Assembly: GCA_023375675.1 (NCBI GenBank)
Contig: JALQBC010000001.1
Location: forward strand, 2,046,001-2,110,000
Origin: Cytospora piceicola
Taxonomy: Eukaryota; Ascomycota; Sordariomycetes; Diaporthales; Cytosporaceae
Direction: 5' to 3'
Length of the DNA: 64,000 nt
Position numbers and translations under genes: made by a program. Shown piece after piece: positions 36,462 through 47,235 of this stretch (its first letter is position 1; every line of letters begins with the position of its first letter). The notes under the pieces are model-generated. The model did not search any database. It worked only from the letters and a program-made list of their open reading frames with translations, and was not told where the DNA came from.

Positions 36462-38111
36462 TGTTTCACAAGCCTCTACAAACAAACTCTATAGAGCCAG
36501 CAAGGTTTACTATACAAACGACTGTGAGGCTATGGCGTGGTAAAGCAATGGATTTCGGCAAGGGCAGAATAGTCGTCAATTTTAGAAGGAGGATGGATAG
36601 AAGATTTGGGAAAGACGTCTGGTTCCAAGGTTATAGACATTTACATTATTGATAAGTTGCTACAGTTTAGTCAATAATCATATTGGTATCGGTCTACCAT
36701 CATATTTTCAAGGCTGTATACTTTCGAAATGTTTGTACCCGAAGTGGCTAATTAGATATCAACAACATTGAAGGAAACCAGGTTGTGTTCACCAATAGTC
36801 TGGGGTGGCATGTGAGACGGAGGAGACAAGAGCCTTGGGGTACCCTAGCAGCAGTGTTTACAGGCCACCTGGGCAGTTTGTAGGGATTAATATTGTATAT
36901 ACTGACACTGGAAGGGTGTTTATTCACACTCCCAAGCCCGAGAGTCCGAGAACGGTGGGTGAGTGATTATAGACTGTCGATGCATTTGAATCGGACGAAA
37001 GCGACCCAAATGGAAAGGCGTCAACCATTGAGGCCTGTCCCTAGTATAGCTCGCTCAAAAAGGACCCTGGGCTTGGATCTTCAATCCATACGTTATATAA
37101 GTGTGTTTTATAGGTCCCACAGAGATTCGCAATCAATCTGACCCTGATTCAGATGTTGATTAGTCCATACGGATCTTTTTGTGGGCTGAATCAATGTCAG
37201 TCTAGATACAAGGGCCCGCACTTTGGGGGGCAGGAGCTGGCTCGGGTCCGGGGTTCAGTAGTGGCGGGGGATCGGGACGGACTGCTGGCATCTGAAGCTT
37301 GGTAACGGGTATATATATTTCGCCAGAATTACATATGAGGCGGAAAATTTGTAGTTCAGGAACCACTATTTACACCCCTTCAATCGTCTCTGGTTATGCT
37401 ACAGTTGTAGCTGGTTGAAGGCTGACTTGCTCGCGTTATATCCGTCAAACTTCCCCTGACGTCCACTCGACCGTCAAAATAGCCTGTGCTGTCAAACCCA
37501 AGGAGCATAAGCAACCGAGATGAGACCGGATTGGCCATTCAGCCCAGAAAGAAAGGTCAAACATGAGGTGTTAAAAACCATGGATCAGGCTAACCAACAG
37601 TTGTAGTTCCATTCTGAGCTGCCCCAGTTCGACAGTGTGTATGCCGTGGCCTCTGTGTGGAGTGACTTGGAGTGTCTGGGTTGGTCGGCCAATGTTGTGC
37701 AATAGGACGTGAGCATTGATTGGGCGTGGGAGTGGGAGTGGGAGTGGGAGTGGGAGTGGGCGTGTGCGTGGGCGTGAGCGAGTGACTTGGAGTGTCTGGG
37801 TTGGTCGGCCAATGTTCTTGTCGTTTACACATGGACAAGTGCATGAATGCATGACTAGGCGCCACTGGTCCTTCCTCGCCGGTCCTCCTCACAACGTCGT
37901 GCCTCCAAGTACTTGGTTAGGGCCGAGATGGAAATTCTGGGACTGGTCTGCTAATGGCAGACCAGACGCATAATAAGGATGCCAATCCACTAGCGGACAC
38001 ATACTCAAAATCATGCTTCATACAGACTCCTGTTTGCTCGGCCGACGGGCCTGGTTCTGTTGTCATGCTGTGTCGAGGCTTCGTAGCTCCCAACAATTCG
38101 AGCATACTTTC
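36462..38111. other. Intergenic with duplicated minisatellite
   Basis: No gene is seen. The main structure is the repeat at 37661-37816, listed separately. The right end runs into the 3' end of the minus-strand POP4 gene. Confidence 0.5.
37661..37816. repeat. 36-bp direct repeat flanking a GTGGGA hexamer array
   Basis: AGTGACTTGGAGTGTCTGGG plus the following 16 bases occurs at 37661-37696 and again, identically, at 37781-37816, exactly 120 bp apart. Between the copies lies an array of about eight GTGGGA units with GTGGGC and GTGTGC variants (about 37,726-37,775). Identity of the flanks suggests a recent duplication. Confidence 0.85.
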
Positions 38112-38828
38112 TCAGATCTTCTTCAAGAAATGTGTTTTGAACTTCTTGTTTGCTCGGTCGGCAGCTCTTACGGCAAACTGATCCCCATGGATCTCGAAGA
38201 CCAGACTCTTCCTGGGAAGAGCCTTCTCGCCTTCCACTTTGCTGCCATCAGTATCCTCCGGTTCGTCGGCTGGTGGAACTTCGACCCGAAACAGGGTACC
38301 CTCTTTGGGGACGACCTTGACGCTGTTCTTGGGCGTGATGACCTCAAATACGAACCTGGCATCCTTGATCACGATGCCCTTGATCCCGACCCTCCCCACG
38401 CATCCACTGCGCACCACCTCCACCTCGGCACCGTGCATGTCGGCCGCGCTCAGCTTCGCGCCGGCTCCCTGACCTCCGGTGTAGACCTCGCTGCCCAGTA
38501 TCTCCCGCGCATAGCCCAGCCACAGCGTATGCAGCGGCACGTATGTGGCGTACTTCTGGTTGTCGCGCGAAACCTCGTAGAGGCCCAGCTTTCGTCGCTG
38601 CTTCGCGGAGAGCGGCTTCGGTTTGAGGGCCTTTTTGCGCTCCTTTGCCTTGCGCTCGCGCTCTTTCCGGCGGGCCTGTCGTGCTGTGACTTGTGGCGGG
38701 GGGGATGTCGGGCGGAGGAAGAGCGGGCGGTGCTGGATCTTCTCGGTATAGATGCGCTCGGCGGAGGTGGGTGAATGGGCGCGCGCGAGGAGCGCTTGAG
38801 TCACGGAATTTTGGTCTCGGGAGGTCAT
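38112..38828 (-). CDS. POP4: RNase P/MRP protein subunit Pop4 (p29 family)
   Basis: Single exon, 238 residues, starting at the ATG at 38828. The protein is the archaeal/eukaryotic Rpp29-Pop4 subunit, which binds the RNA of RNase P (tRNA 5' processing) and RNase MRP (rRNA processing) in the nucleus and nucleolus. The N-terminal third is basic (ARQARRKERERKAKERKKAL), as usual for eukaryotic members. The conserved Sm-like core begins near VPLHTLWLGYAREILG, continues through ADMHGAEVEVVRSGCVGRVG and IKGIVIKDARFVFEV and NSVKVVPKEGTLFRVEV, and closes with FEIHGDQFAVRAADRANKKF. Length fits fungal orthologues. It diverges from the acyltransferase gene across a 668-bp region. Confidence 0.93.
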   Translation of the reverse strand: MTSRDQNSVTQALLARAHSPTSAERIYTEKIQHRPLFLRPTSPPPQVTARQARRKERERKAKERKKALKPKPLSAKQRRKLGLYEVSRDNQKYATYVPLHTLWLGYAREILGSEVYTGGQGAGAKLSAADMHGAEVEVVRSGCVGRVGIKGIVIKDARFVFEVITPKNSVKVVPKEGTLFRVEVPPADEPEDTDGSKVEGEKALPRKSLVFEIHGDQFAVRAADRANKKFKTHFLKKI

Positions 38829-39496
38829 GTTGGCTGTGTGTGTTGGAGCCTTCGTGTACTCATTGCGTGCTTGACCGAATCGTGGTGTTGTTGGTAGGTA
38901 GGTGCTTTGAGCTACCCAAGGACGTTATTGCGCAGTATGAGTAGAGAAAGAAGTTGAAACCCAGACTATCGATTGATGTTCGTCAAGAATTTGGTGGGGT
39001 CGATGTTCGGCTGCACTACCAGGGTTGACCTGCTGTGGGTGGGCAGATTCGGGCTCCGCCCCACCTTCCCGCAGGGTTCCCGGTTGATGTTACCCCAGCT
39101 TTTCAGAGGATTTCACATGCTGAAGCTTGACCTGTCATTGCCGCCATTGTGGTGGTTGTTTTGATTGACCGCTCGGCAGCTAAACGTAACGGCGTGTGTC
39201 CGCAACAGGGTGACTTCTCCGGACCAAAACACCCACCACATCCGGATCCCATGCAACGACGAGGTCAGGATTGAACCCTATATAACAGGACAGCAGTTTT
39301 GTCTCTTCTTTGCATACATTTCTTCACTGTGACACATGCTGAGAAATGACTGCGCTATTCATTATCTAGCTTGCAACAACAACGAAGAAGGGTCATGCCA
39401 CGACACTGCTGTATCAACTCCGGAGATATATAGCCGAACAGACGAGAGCCGCCCCTCCTCCGGCCTTCCTGTCACTTCCTCCTGCTTGCTGCAACC
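38829..39496. promoter_or_regulatory. Divergent promoter region, POP4 / acyltransferase
   Basis: Gene-free 668 bp between two divergent starts. A TATA-like CTATATAACA lies at about 39,279-39,288, some 210 bp before the acyltransferase ATG. Confidence 0.5.
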
Positions 39497-42167
39497 ATGG
39501 CTAACGGCGGCGACGATGTTTCCCGCGACTCCGCCCCTGATCTTCGCATTCTCGGCGACCGGATCACCCTTCAGCCCTCAGGCTACGTCGAACCCCCCAA
39601 CACAATACATCTCGCCCATCCTCCCTCCGCCCACGATGACGCTGAAGGCGAGGAGGAGGCTCTCATGAAACACACCGCCAACTTCCGCTCCGAGCCCTTA
39701 CAATTCCTCCGCGAAGTCAGCCTGTACGTAAGCGGTACAGGATGGCGAGCATACGACGACGTCATTGGTCAGCCTATTTTTTACTCTGGATTTAGCGAGA
39801 ACATGAAGAATGCTATACTGTCTGCACCACTATTGAATGAGAGCATATCCAAGTTGGCTGGGAAGAGGCTGGAGGTGGAGGAGAGCCAAGGGCTCCTGGG
39901 GACAAGTGAGAAGGACAGTCGAGAGTACGAGATGCGCAAGGCGCAACGGAGGGGAGATCTGGAGCATGGGCTGAGAGAGGTCGCCGAGAAGTGGACGGAC
40001 CAGATGATTTGCAAGCTTGAGAGCAGGACATTTATTCGGGGCGCGTATTACCTCGTCACACAGTTGCTCACCCGTGCATACCACCAGGGAATCCACGTCT
40101 CGTCCGAGGAGGTACTGAGGTTGCGGAAAGTCGCCGAGAAGGCTGCCGCGAACAAGCAGAGCCTTGTGTTCCTACCATGCCATCGGAGCCATGTCGACTA
40201 TGTCTCTATGCAGCTTATTTGTTACAGGCTGGGAATTGCGCTGCCGAACATCGTTGCGGGGGACAACTTGAACTTCCCCTTGGTTGGTAGTTTCTTGCAA
40301 CATGCCGGCGCATTTTATATCCGGAGGTCTTTCGGCGACGATGCCCTCTATACCACCTTGGTGCAGACCTACATCGATACCTTGTTACAGGGCGGCTTCA
40401 ATTTCGAGTGTTTTATCGAGGGCGGCCGGTCGCGGACTGGGAAGCTCCTGTCGCCCAAGTTCGGAATACTGGGTTTCATTATCGACAGCCTTCTGTCCGG
40501 ACGTGTCAACGACGCCATAATATGTCCTGTCTCGACACAGTACGACAAGGTCATCGAGACGGAGGGGTATGTGACAGAATTGCTTGGCGTACCCAAAAAG
40601 AAAGAAAACCTGGCAGACTTCCTGAGCAGCGGTGGCAATGTCCTCTCCCTCCGGCTGGGCAGAGTCGACGTCCGGTTTCACGAGCCTTGGAGTTTGAGAA
40701 CCTTCCTTAATGAGCAGCTCACGCGCCTCAACAAACCCCCAACGACATCACTCAAGGTCGATGTAGACCCGCTGGTCCGACATAAACTTCTTCGCATCTT
40801 GGGATATAGGGTTCTGGCCGACATCAACGACGTGTCTGTGGTAATGCCAACGGCTCTTATTGGGACTGTTCTTCTCACCCTACGTGGCCGTGGTGTCGGT
40901 AAGGCGGAGCTAATTCGGAGGGTGGAGTGGCTCATAGCACGTGTCCGCGCAAAGGGTGGTCGAGTGGCGCACTTTGGCAACTCGCCCTTGTCAGAAGTCA
41001 TCGAGCGCGGACTCGAAGTCCTGGGCAAAGACCTCGTGGGTGTGGTCGAAGGTCTCCCCGAGACAACATACTACGCCGTCGATCGGTTCCAATTGAGTTT
41101 CTACCGGAACATGACCATCCACCTCTTTATATCCGAGGCCTTGGTCAGTGCGAGCATGTACACCCGGGTGAAGAAGGGCGGTGGGCCGACCATACAAGAC
41201 ATCCCGTTCCAGGATCTCCGTGATCAGGTTTTGTTCCTCAGTTCCCTCTTCAGAGGGGAGTTCATTTTCCCCGGCGAGGGGTTGGCGGTGAACCTTAACA
41301 GGACGCTATCGGGCCTCGAAGCCGATGGAATCATCACACTAAAGCGGGATGACAATGGACAGGTGACGACCGTGGGACTCTCCGACCAGGAGAGAAGCGT
41401 CGGCCGGGAGAACTATGACTTCTATTGCTTCCTCATCTGGCCGTTCATCGAGTCTAGCTGGCTGGCGGCTGTTTCGCTCATGGGATTGACACCACCGGCG
41501 GGGACGGACGGAGAGGTGTGGATTGAGGTGTCCAAGGCGCAAAACTCTGCCCAAGTCGTAAGTCTTTACATTCTTCTTACTATTCATAAACTACAACCCG
41601 TGACATGATGTTTATGAAGAGCGCAAGCGTTGACCGTCCGAATACAAACAGCTCGGCAAAACATTGTATCACCAAGGCGATCTCTCGTACTTCGAGGCCG
41701 TCAACAAAGAAACACTGAAGAATTCGTTCCAACGCTTCGAGGAGGAGGGAATAATCCACGTAGTCAGGTCTAGGGACACCAAGATCCCGCCGCGATTGTG
41801 CCTCTCCCCAGAGTGGCAACCTCCCCGCGATCCCGCGACGGGCGACCTCAGCGCGATCGGCTCCCGGCTGTGGGGCTTTACCGAGAAGATTGCGAGCAGC
41901 CGCCGGGAAGGGAAGAACAGGCGGGACGGCGCGACGGTGAGCACGAGGGTCGTGGGGTTGACCGATATGCTGGGGAGGAAACTGTTCGAGGAGGCGGTGA
42001 GTGGCGCTAAGGAGAAGGGCAAGGGCAAGGGCAAGGGCAAAGGCAAGGGCAAGGGCAAGGAGCCGGCGAGTTATCCTACGTTAAGTAGTGAGGATGAGAT
42101 GGTGTTGAAGAAAAGCGTGAAGGAGCGGCGGCGGAGAATGGGTTTAGAGAAGAGGGCGCATTTGTAG
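39497..42167 (+). CDS. PlsB/GNPAT-type glycerol-3-phosphate or DHAP acyltransferase (858 aa)
   Basis: Exons 39497-41557 and 41652-42167; the intron starts GTAAGT and is phase 0. The start is in a good context (ACCATGG). The protein transfers an acyl group from acyl-CoA to the sn-1 hydroxyl of glycerol-3-phosphate or dihydroxyacetone phosphate, the first step of glycerolipid or ether-lipid synthesis. Catalytic block I is HRSHVDY with His229 and Asp234. Block III is FIEGGRSRTGK (306-316), and a proline-containing block IV-like ICPVSTQYDKVIE follows. This is the PlsB/GNPAT branch, not the yeast Sct1/Gpt2 branch. The second exon encodes the C-terminal helical part, ending in a Lys-Gly repeat of about eight units encoded by a 6-bp microsatellite, and a basic tail. 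Localisation to peroxisome or ER cannot be decided from sequence; no terminal SKL is present (it ends RAHL). Confidence 0.9.
42014..42060 (+). repeat. 6-bp coding microsatellite (Lys-Gly)n
   Basis: AAGGGC repeats about eight times in frame within the last exon of the acyltransferase, so length changes add or remove Lys-Gly dipeptides without breaking the frame. One unit carries a synonymous change (GGCAAAGGC). Confidence 0.9.
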
Positions 42168-42390
42168 ACAGACAGCATACCACTGTGGTGGATGTCCCTT
42201 TTGGTCATTGTGGCATGTACCATGCGACGGCAGAAGTTGCAGACTATATCTTAGTTACTGTACGAGAACAATTCATGGCTCGGTGAAGTTGATAGCACAG
42301 CGTGGCTGCACATTTGGGTATCTAGTCTACTATCATTTTGGAGCCTCCATGTATTTCAATTTGCTTGTTATTTTTCTCTGCTTGCGGGAT

Positions 42391-43674
42391 CTATTCCCTT
42401 GGGGACAGAACAATGTTGTCTATCAACCTCACTGGTGGACCGTCATTGGCACCCAAATCCTCACCTTCCTGCGGGTTATACACAGGGAGCATCTTAACCG
42501 CCCCGCTGAGGATTGCTCCTTTGGTTGGATCCACAACGTCGATCTCCTCCATGGTGTCCGGGTCAGCCAGGGATATGTATTCCAGCTGGAACAACACGCC
42601 ATCCTTCGCAGGCAAGTCCTTCTGCTCGCCCATCGTGTCCAGCACTACCTTAAGGGCAGCAGGCAGAATCTCGCCGACATCCAAGCTGCCGTCCACATAA
42701 ACCTCCTCAGCGGCCTTCAACGCCCTGTAGAGCACGGGCGCGACCTTCCTCCTCCTCGTGCCGAGGTAGACGTTGCGGCTACTCAGCGCCAGGCCGTCAC
42801 CGCCGTCCTCCACCTCTGCCCTCACGGTGGGGATGACCACGACCTCCATGGGCAGGTGGAAGTCCCGCACCATCTTCCGGATCACCACCGTCTGCTGGAC
42901 ATCCTTCTGCCCGAAGAAGACCCTGCTCGGCTGGACGATGTTGAACAGCTTCATGCACACCGTCGCCACGCCCCGGAAGAAGGTCGGCCGCGCCGCGCCC
43001 TCGAGCAGCTCGCCCACGGGCGTGATGGTCACGAAGGACCCCTTGGAGGCGACCTCCTGGCCCGGGAAGCCCGAGGGGTACATCTCGGCGGTCGGGGGCG
43101 CGAACACGGCCATCTGGAGCGCCCTCCCGCCCCCGCCGTCGCGGCCGAGCTCCTCGTAGAGGGCCCTCAGCGCCGCGCAGTCCCCCGCCCACGTCTTGGG
43201 GTAGCTGTCGAGGTCCTCGGCCACGCCGAACTGCGCCGGGTTCACGTAGATGCTCACGGCGACCTTGTCGTGCCCGAGGCGCACGGCCTCGCGGATCAGC
43301 CGGAGGTGGCCCTCGTGCAGGGCGCCCATGGTGGGCACGAGGGCGATGCCCTGGTCATCCCGGCCGTCTGTGTCGGAGAGGGACCTCTCGGACGTCCACT
43401 GCCGGACTGCGGCGACGGTGCGGAGGACGGGGATGGGCGTGTCGGGGACGGTCTCGGCGGCGCCGCGCCGGGGCAGCTCGCTCTCTGCCTGGGGGATCAG
43501 GAGCTTTCGCGGGAGGAGACTGCGGGGGCTCGAGGCCGGACTGGGGGCCGGGCGGCTACGGTTGGGGCTCGTTGTGAGGGTGCGAAGGGCCGGTGTCGAT
43601 GCGGTGCGCGGCTGGCAGGCTCTGGATGCTACGCGCGAGCACACAGTGTGCTGTCGGATTGCGCGGGCAAACAT
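42391..43674 (-). CDS. PAN6: Pantoate-beta-alanine ligase (pantothenate synthetase)
   Basis: Single exon, 427 residues. The enzyme condenses pantoate and beta-alanine with ATP to make pantothenate (vitamin B5), the CoA precursor. The ATP-binding signature PTMGALHEGH is at 114-123, followed by VSIYVNPAQFG. The KMSKS-like region is represented by FFGQKDVQQTVVIRKMVRDF, and LALSSRN precedes the C-terminal domain. Family enzymes begin near the IPVLRTVAAV strand (residue 81). The 80 residues before it are rich in Arg, Ser, Ala and Pro and lack acids at the start, which fits a mitochondrial targeting peptide plus linker. An insertion rich in Gly (GRDGGGG, PPTAEMYPSGF) is present in the middle. It converges on the acyltransferase gene with 223 bp between stop codons. 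GC content is high over the 5' half. Confidence 0.93.
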   Translation of the reverse strand: MFARAIRQHTVCSRVASRACQPRTASTPALRTLTTSPNRSRPAPSPASSPRSLLPRKLLIPQAESELPRRGAAETVPDTPIPVLRTVAAVRQWTSERSLSDTDGRDDQGIALVPTMGALHEGHLRLIREAVRLGHDKVAVSIYVNPAQFGVAEDLDSYPKTWAGDCAALRALYEELGRDGGGGRALQMAVFAPPTAEMYPSGFPGQEVASKGSFVTITPVGELLEGAARPTFFRGVATVCMKLFNIVQPSRVFFGQKDVQQTVVIRKMVRDFHLPMEVVVIPTVRAEVEDGGDGLALSSRNVYLGTRRRKVAPVLYRALKAAEEVYVDGSLDVGEILPAALKVVLDTMGEQKDLPAKDGVLFQLEYISLADPDTMEEIDVVDPTKGAILSGAVKMLPVYNPQEGEDLGANDGPPVRLIDNIVLSPRE

Positions 43675-44780
43675 GACGGGGGCGCTGAGGGGTGTTGGGG
43701 GGTTTGATGGATGGAGGTGGAATGGAGGCGGGTTATGAAAAGGTCAGAAATTCGTTTCGCGCCATTGCAATGGGCGCAATGGGTTTGGTTTTACTTATTT
43801 ATTTATTTATTTATTACGTGACCATTTTCCGTGATGGATCTTTGCAGCGCAGTTTTGGGGACGGGAAAAGGGTAGAAGTGGTTTTGAGACCCGCGGAATG
43901 AGGTAAGCCGAAGCAGGCTAGACTGGGGGGGGGGTAGCATAGTTAAACCCTAGGGTTTGAATTCGATATCTAGATGTCATTAACAACCAAGTCGAAGGAA
44001 TCATCAATGATTGCGACTGTTATTCAGAACCTTGATGGAACAGTGATCCTATGATGCGTATAAGGATCTAGTTGTACCGGGTAAGACATAGAGGAACGTT
44101 CAATTGTCTTACCTGGTGCCACGCCACGTACATAAATGAATAACAGGGTTGGCTATATCGCAGCTCAGTGTTAGCACCACATGGAATCGATCTATTCAAG
44201 CAGCTCTTTAAAAGTATTCTACTCGAGATATTAACGGAGGGGACCTGTATTAGACAGCACAATACAGTTTCAAAGTATCAGATGGGCATTCCTCTTCCTC
44301 AAAATGTACATAAGGCAGGATGCGGTGGATGAGCAAGAATGGAATATCAATGCATGCCTACTTAGATGAAGGTATGATAGGTGCAAATGCCGTGGCCACA
44401 TAGTCATTCCTCTTCATACTGGCTAGTGTTCTGACATGAAACTAACTTTAGAACTTTGTCGTATGATCTATCTACTTGTACATTTGGATTCCTCCGTGGT
44501 GGGGGATCTTGTCTCCCTGCTCGGCTGACTGGGTGAGCAGGATACTCTGAGACTGCAACTCGCTCGCAGGGGGATAACCATAACTTCGACAAGCTAGTTG
44601 GTCGCTTCGTGTCCGAGTTCAACAAGAGGTCTTCCTGGGCGTCAGCACAATCGACAGGTACCTCCCATAAGGGAGAGACGGCCCGGACCTGCCCGCAGGG
44701 CAGCACGTCGACTTCCAGAACACGGCGGAGGTTGTTGGATTCCCGTGTACGACCTACATGGAAGATCACTCCACCGGATT
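43675..44780. other. Intergenic, no gene seen
   Basis: This stretch holds a (TTTA)n tract at 43795-43815 upstream of the PAN6 start, a short G run near 43,926, and otherwise nothing recognisable. The right end is downstream of the SDR-like gene's stop. Confidence 0.5.
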
Positions 44781-47235
44781 CTAATTGCAAAAAGGACTTT
44801 GTGGTGAGAAGTGAGCCCGGTCCGGGGTGATCATCTTGGTGTACACCTTGCTCGTGGGTCGAGCCAGCCACCCGACAACCCTGGCCGTCTCCTGCGCTTG
44901 CTTCGGGGTGCGGTGCGCTGCGAAGTAGCGATCCACCGCCTTCATCCACAAGAAGTCCTCCTGTTCCTCGTATTTCAGTTCGGGTACAAGCTTGTAGGAG
45001 TCACAAGGGATGATAGTGTTGAAAGCGACACGCTCCTCCGGCAGGTTTGTCTGTTTGTTGATCTAGCAGTTGTGAGCATGTTGTGGCGCCAGACCGAGGA
45101 AAATTTCCATGGTAAACGCATTTTGAGGTCGGTGGCTTACCTTTTTCAGCCAGTATTTCATGAACTTGAAGTAGTGGTCCCAGAAAGGACGGGCATTGAC
45201 GGCTGTGGATGGGGCGATTCCGATGCCTGCGATGTTGATGACTCGAGCGCCATCTGCAAGGAGGCCAGACTCAGCGCAAGTCTCGATGACATAGTGCATG
45301 GCAAGCATGTTGCGTATAGAATCAGCGTGTATGATCTTCTTCCTCTCGCAGATGTTGTCGGCGAAGAGGTCATCGTCGTACTTGATGAGGTTCCACGCCT
45401 GCACGTCGCGGGTCAGGAGGTCGCCACCGTAGCCGATGTTGTTGACTGTCGTGGAAATGATGTTAGCAGGGCAGAACAGAAGTTCTCACTACTGGAAAGC
45501 TGGGGCTTGGTAGGTTCCTGAGTTGTAGTGAATTAGGTACATACCAATGACATGTAGCTGCTTGGCATCGAACGCCTTCAGGGCTTGAGAGACCAAATCA
45601 CCAATGTAGCTGTCCCCGTCTCCCTCCTTGTCCGTATAGTTGGCAGACCGATAGGGCAAGCCATGAAGCGCGATAGCCTGACCCCCAGCGAGGCGGACAT
45701 TTTCGACCAATTGGTTGGCCTTGGAACAGTTCTCACCCTCGCCCACATACGTGAGCGCAATGCTGGCACCCAGGCGCGCAAGCTCCAGACAAACCTCCTC
45801 GGTGACGCCGTCGGAACGGCCAGAATCCAGAATGAGGGCGACCTTGGCGGCGAGAGGCACCTCTTTCATGACCGTCTCTTCGATCCAGACATCAACAGGA
45901 TTGTGATCCCCCCCTGTGGTACTACCATGGAACCGGGACAATCCACGATGAATACGTCCTCGTACTCGGTTCATATACCTTGGCGGGGGCTCCAAGAACC
46001 AGCCCGGCTGGGGAAGCGTTGGGTCGTCGGCAAGCTTGGCCTTGTACCGGTCAGTAAAGCACATGTCGATGGCCGAGCTTTGCGTTATGTCAGCTCTGCC
46101 TCGAGGCCGCTTATTGCCCCAGTGACATGGCGTATGCAACAGCTCCGCGAGAACATTGTCGTAGATGACGGCCTCATCTTCTTTATTCCGATAGTTCATG
46201 CCGACCGCGGCGATCGCGGCAAGGCGGGAGCCAATCTTGCGCAGCATGTCTACGGTGTATCCGTTGTAAGCATAGTGATTAATGGTGTCGCGCAGGCTCT
46301 TCCAGTTGAGGGGACGGGCGTCGTGTATGATTCGGTTTAGAAGGAAGGAAAGCTCGATTCCGTGGTTTTCCATGATCTGTTTGATGGAGTTAAGCAATGA
46401 GGGTACAGGAAATCTTATAGGGAAACACACCTCTTTGGCCTGAAGGCCTAGGGCTTGATTTTTGACTATTAGCGGATGATCATCATGGTAAGCGGCTTCG
46501 GTGACGGCGAGCATCCAGAGAGAGTTTGTCAGGAGGATGATTCTGCCACCCTTTTTCATTCTTGGAATAGCAGCTTTGATCAGGACGTCCATAGCAGCCA
46601 TGGCTCTATCGACGCGACCGATGATGTAGCGGGTGAAGTCGTCGAACGAGCTGTTATCGGCGACCGGAAAGGAAAAATCGTAGTCAATTACTAAACATCG
46701 TTTTCAGCATACATCAAAAACCCCGTTTCTTTTCAATCAAGACGCAGCGAATAGCGTTTAGCTTACCAAGAACATCTGACTTCTTGAAGGCGGGTTGGCT
46801 TGTAATGGCCTCCGCATTCTTGGACAAGTCGTCCAAACTGGTTTCATGTACATCACCAGTCGCATCACGGCCTTCCGCCACCTCGCACATTGTCTCGAAG
46901 TGGTCGACATCTCCAAATTGGTGGAGCGTTGCCGCATTTGGTCCTCCCATTGAATACTCCAAGGCATGAAACACATGGAGCTTTCTGGGCGACATGCCCA
47001 CCCAAGCCTCGTCACCCTGTTGCATGACTTGGTCGAGGACGTTGTGCGACAAGGGAGGAGACAAAGCTCCCCCTACAACAATGATCTTCTTGCCCGTGAG
47101 TGCGAAATTCTTCAACATCTCTATGTCGTGGCCCACGTCCAGAGATCGAGGGACCCAATCGCGGTAGAGTTCATTCTGGCGCACCAGTGGGTCTCGAAAA
47201 CGTCTCCAGAATTGTTTTGGCAGTGGAGGAGGCAT
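44781..47235 (-). CDS. Tandem SDR-like protein with degenerate active sites (715 aa)
   Basis: Five exons on the minus strand: 47235-46767, 46690-46431, 46376-45545, 45445-45141 and 45062-44781. They sum to 716 codons; donors are GTAAGC, GTGTGT, GTATGT and GTAAGC. Two successive Rossmann-type halves are visible. The first has LTGKKIIVVGGALSPP (47-61), followed later by MKKGGRIILLTNS. The second has VPLAAKVALILDSGRSDGVT (D427-G433), then SIALTYVGEGE, and VNNIG (521-525), the position of the SDR Asn-Asn-Ala-Gly motif. In both halves the TGxxxGxG cofactor loop is altered, and no Tyr-x3-Lys catalytic pair follows the expected strand, where YFKFMKYWLKK is found instead. The family fold is therefore likely but activity is doubtful. 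The ATG at 47235 is the first in frame; an upstream exon is possible. Exact substrate or partner unknown. Confidence 0.7.

Noticed and set aside
42208..43707. 499-codon plus-strand open frame
   Set aside because: It is the antisense shadow of the PAN6 gene, whose minus-strand product has clear family motifs. The high GC of the region keeps the other strand open.
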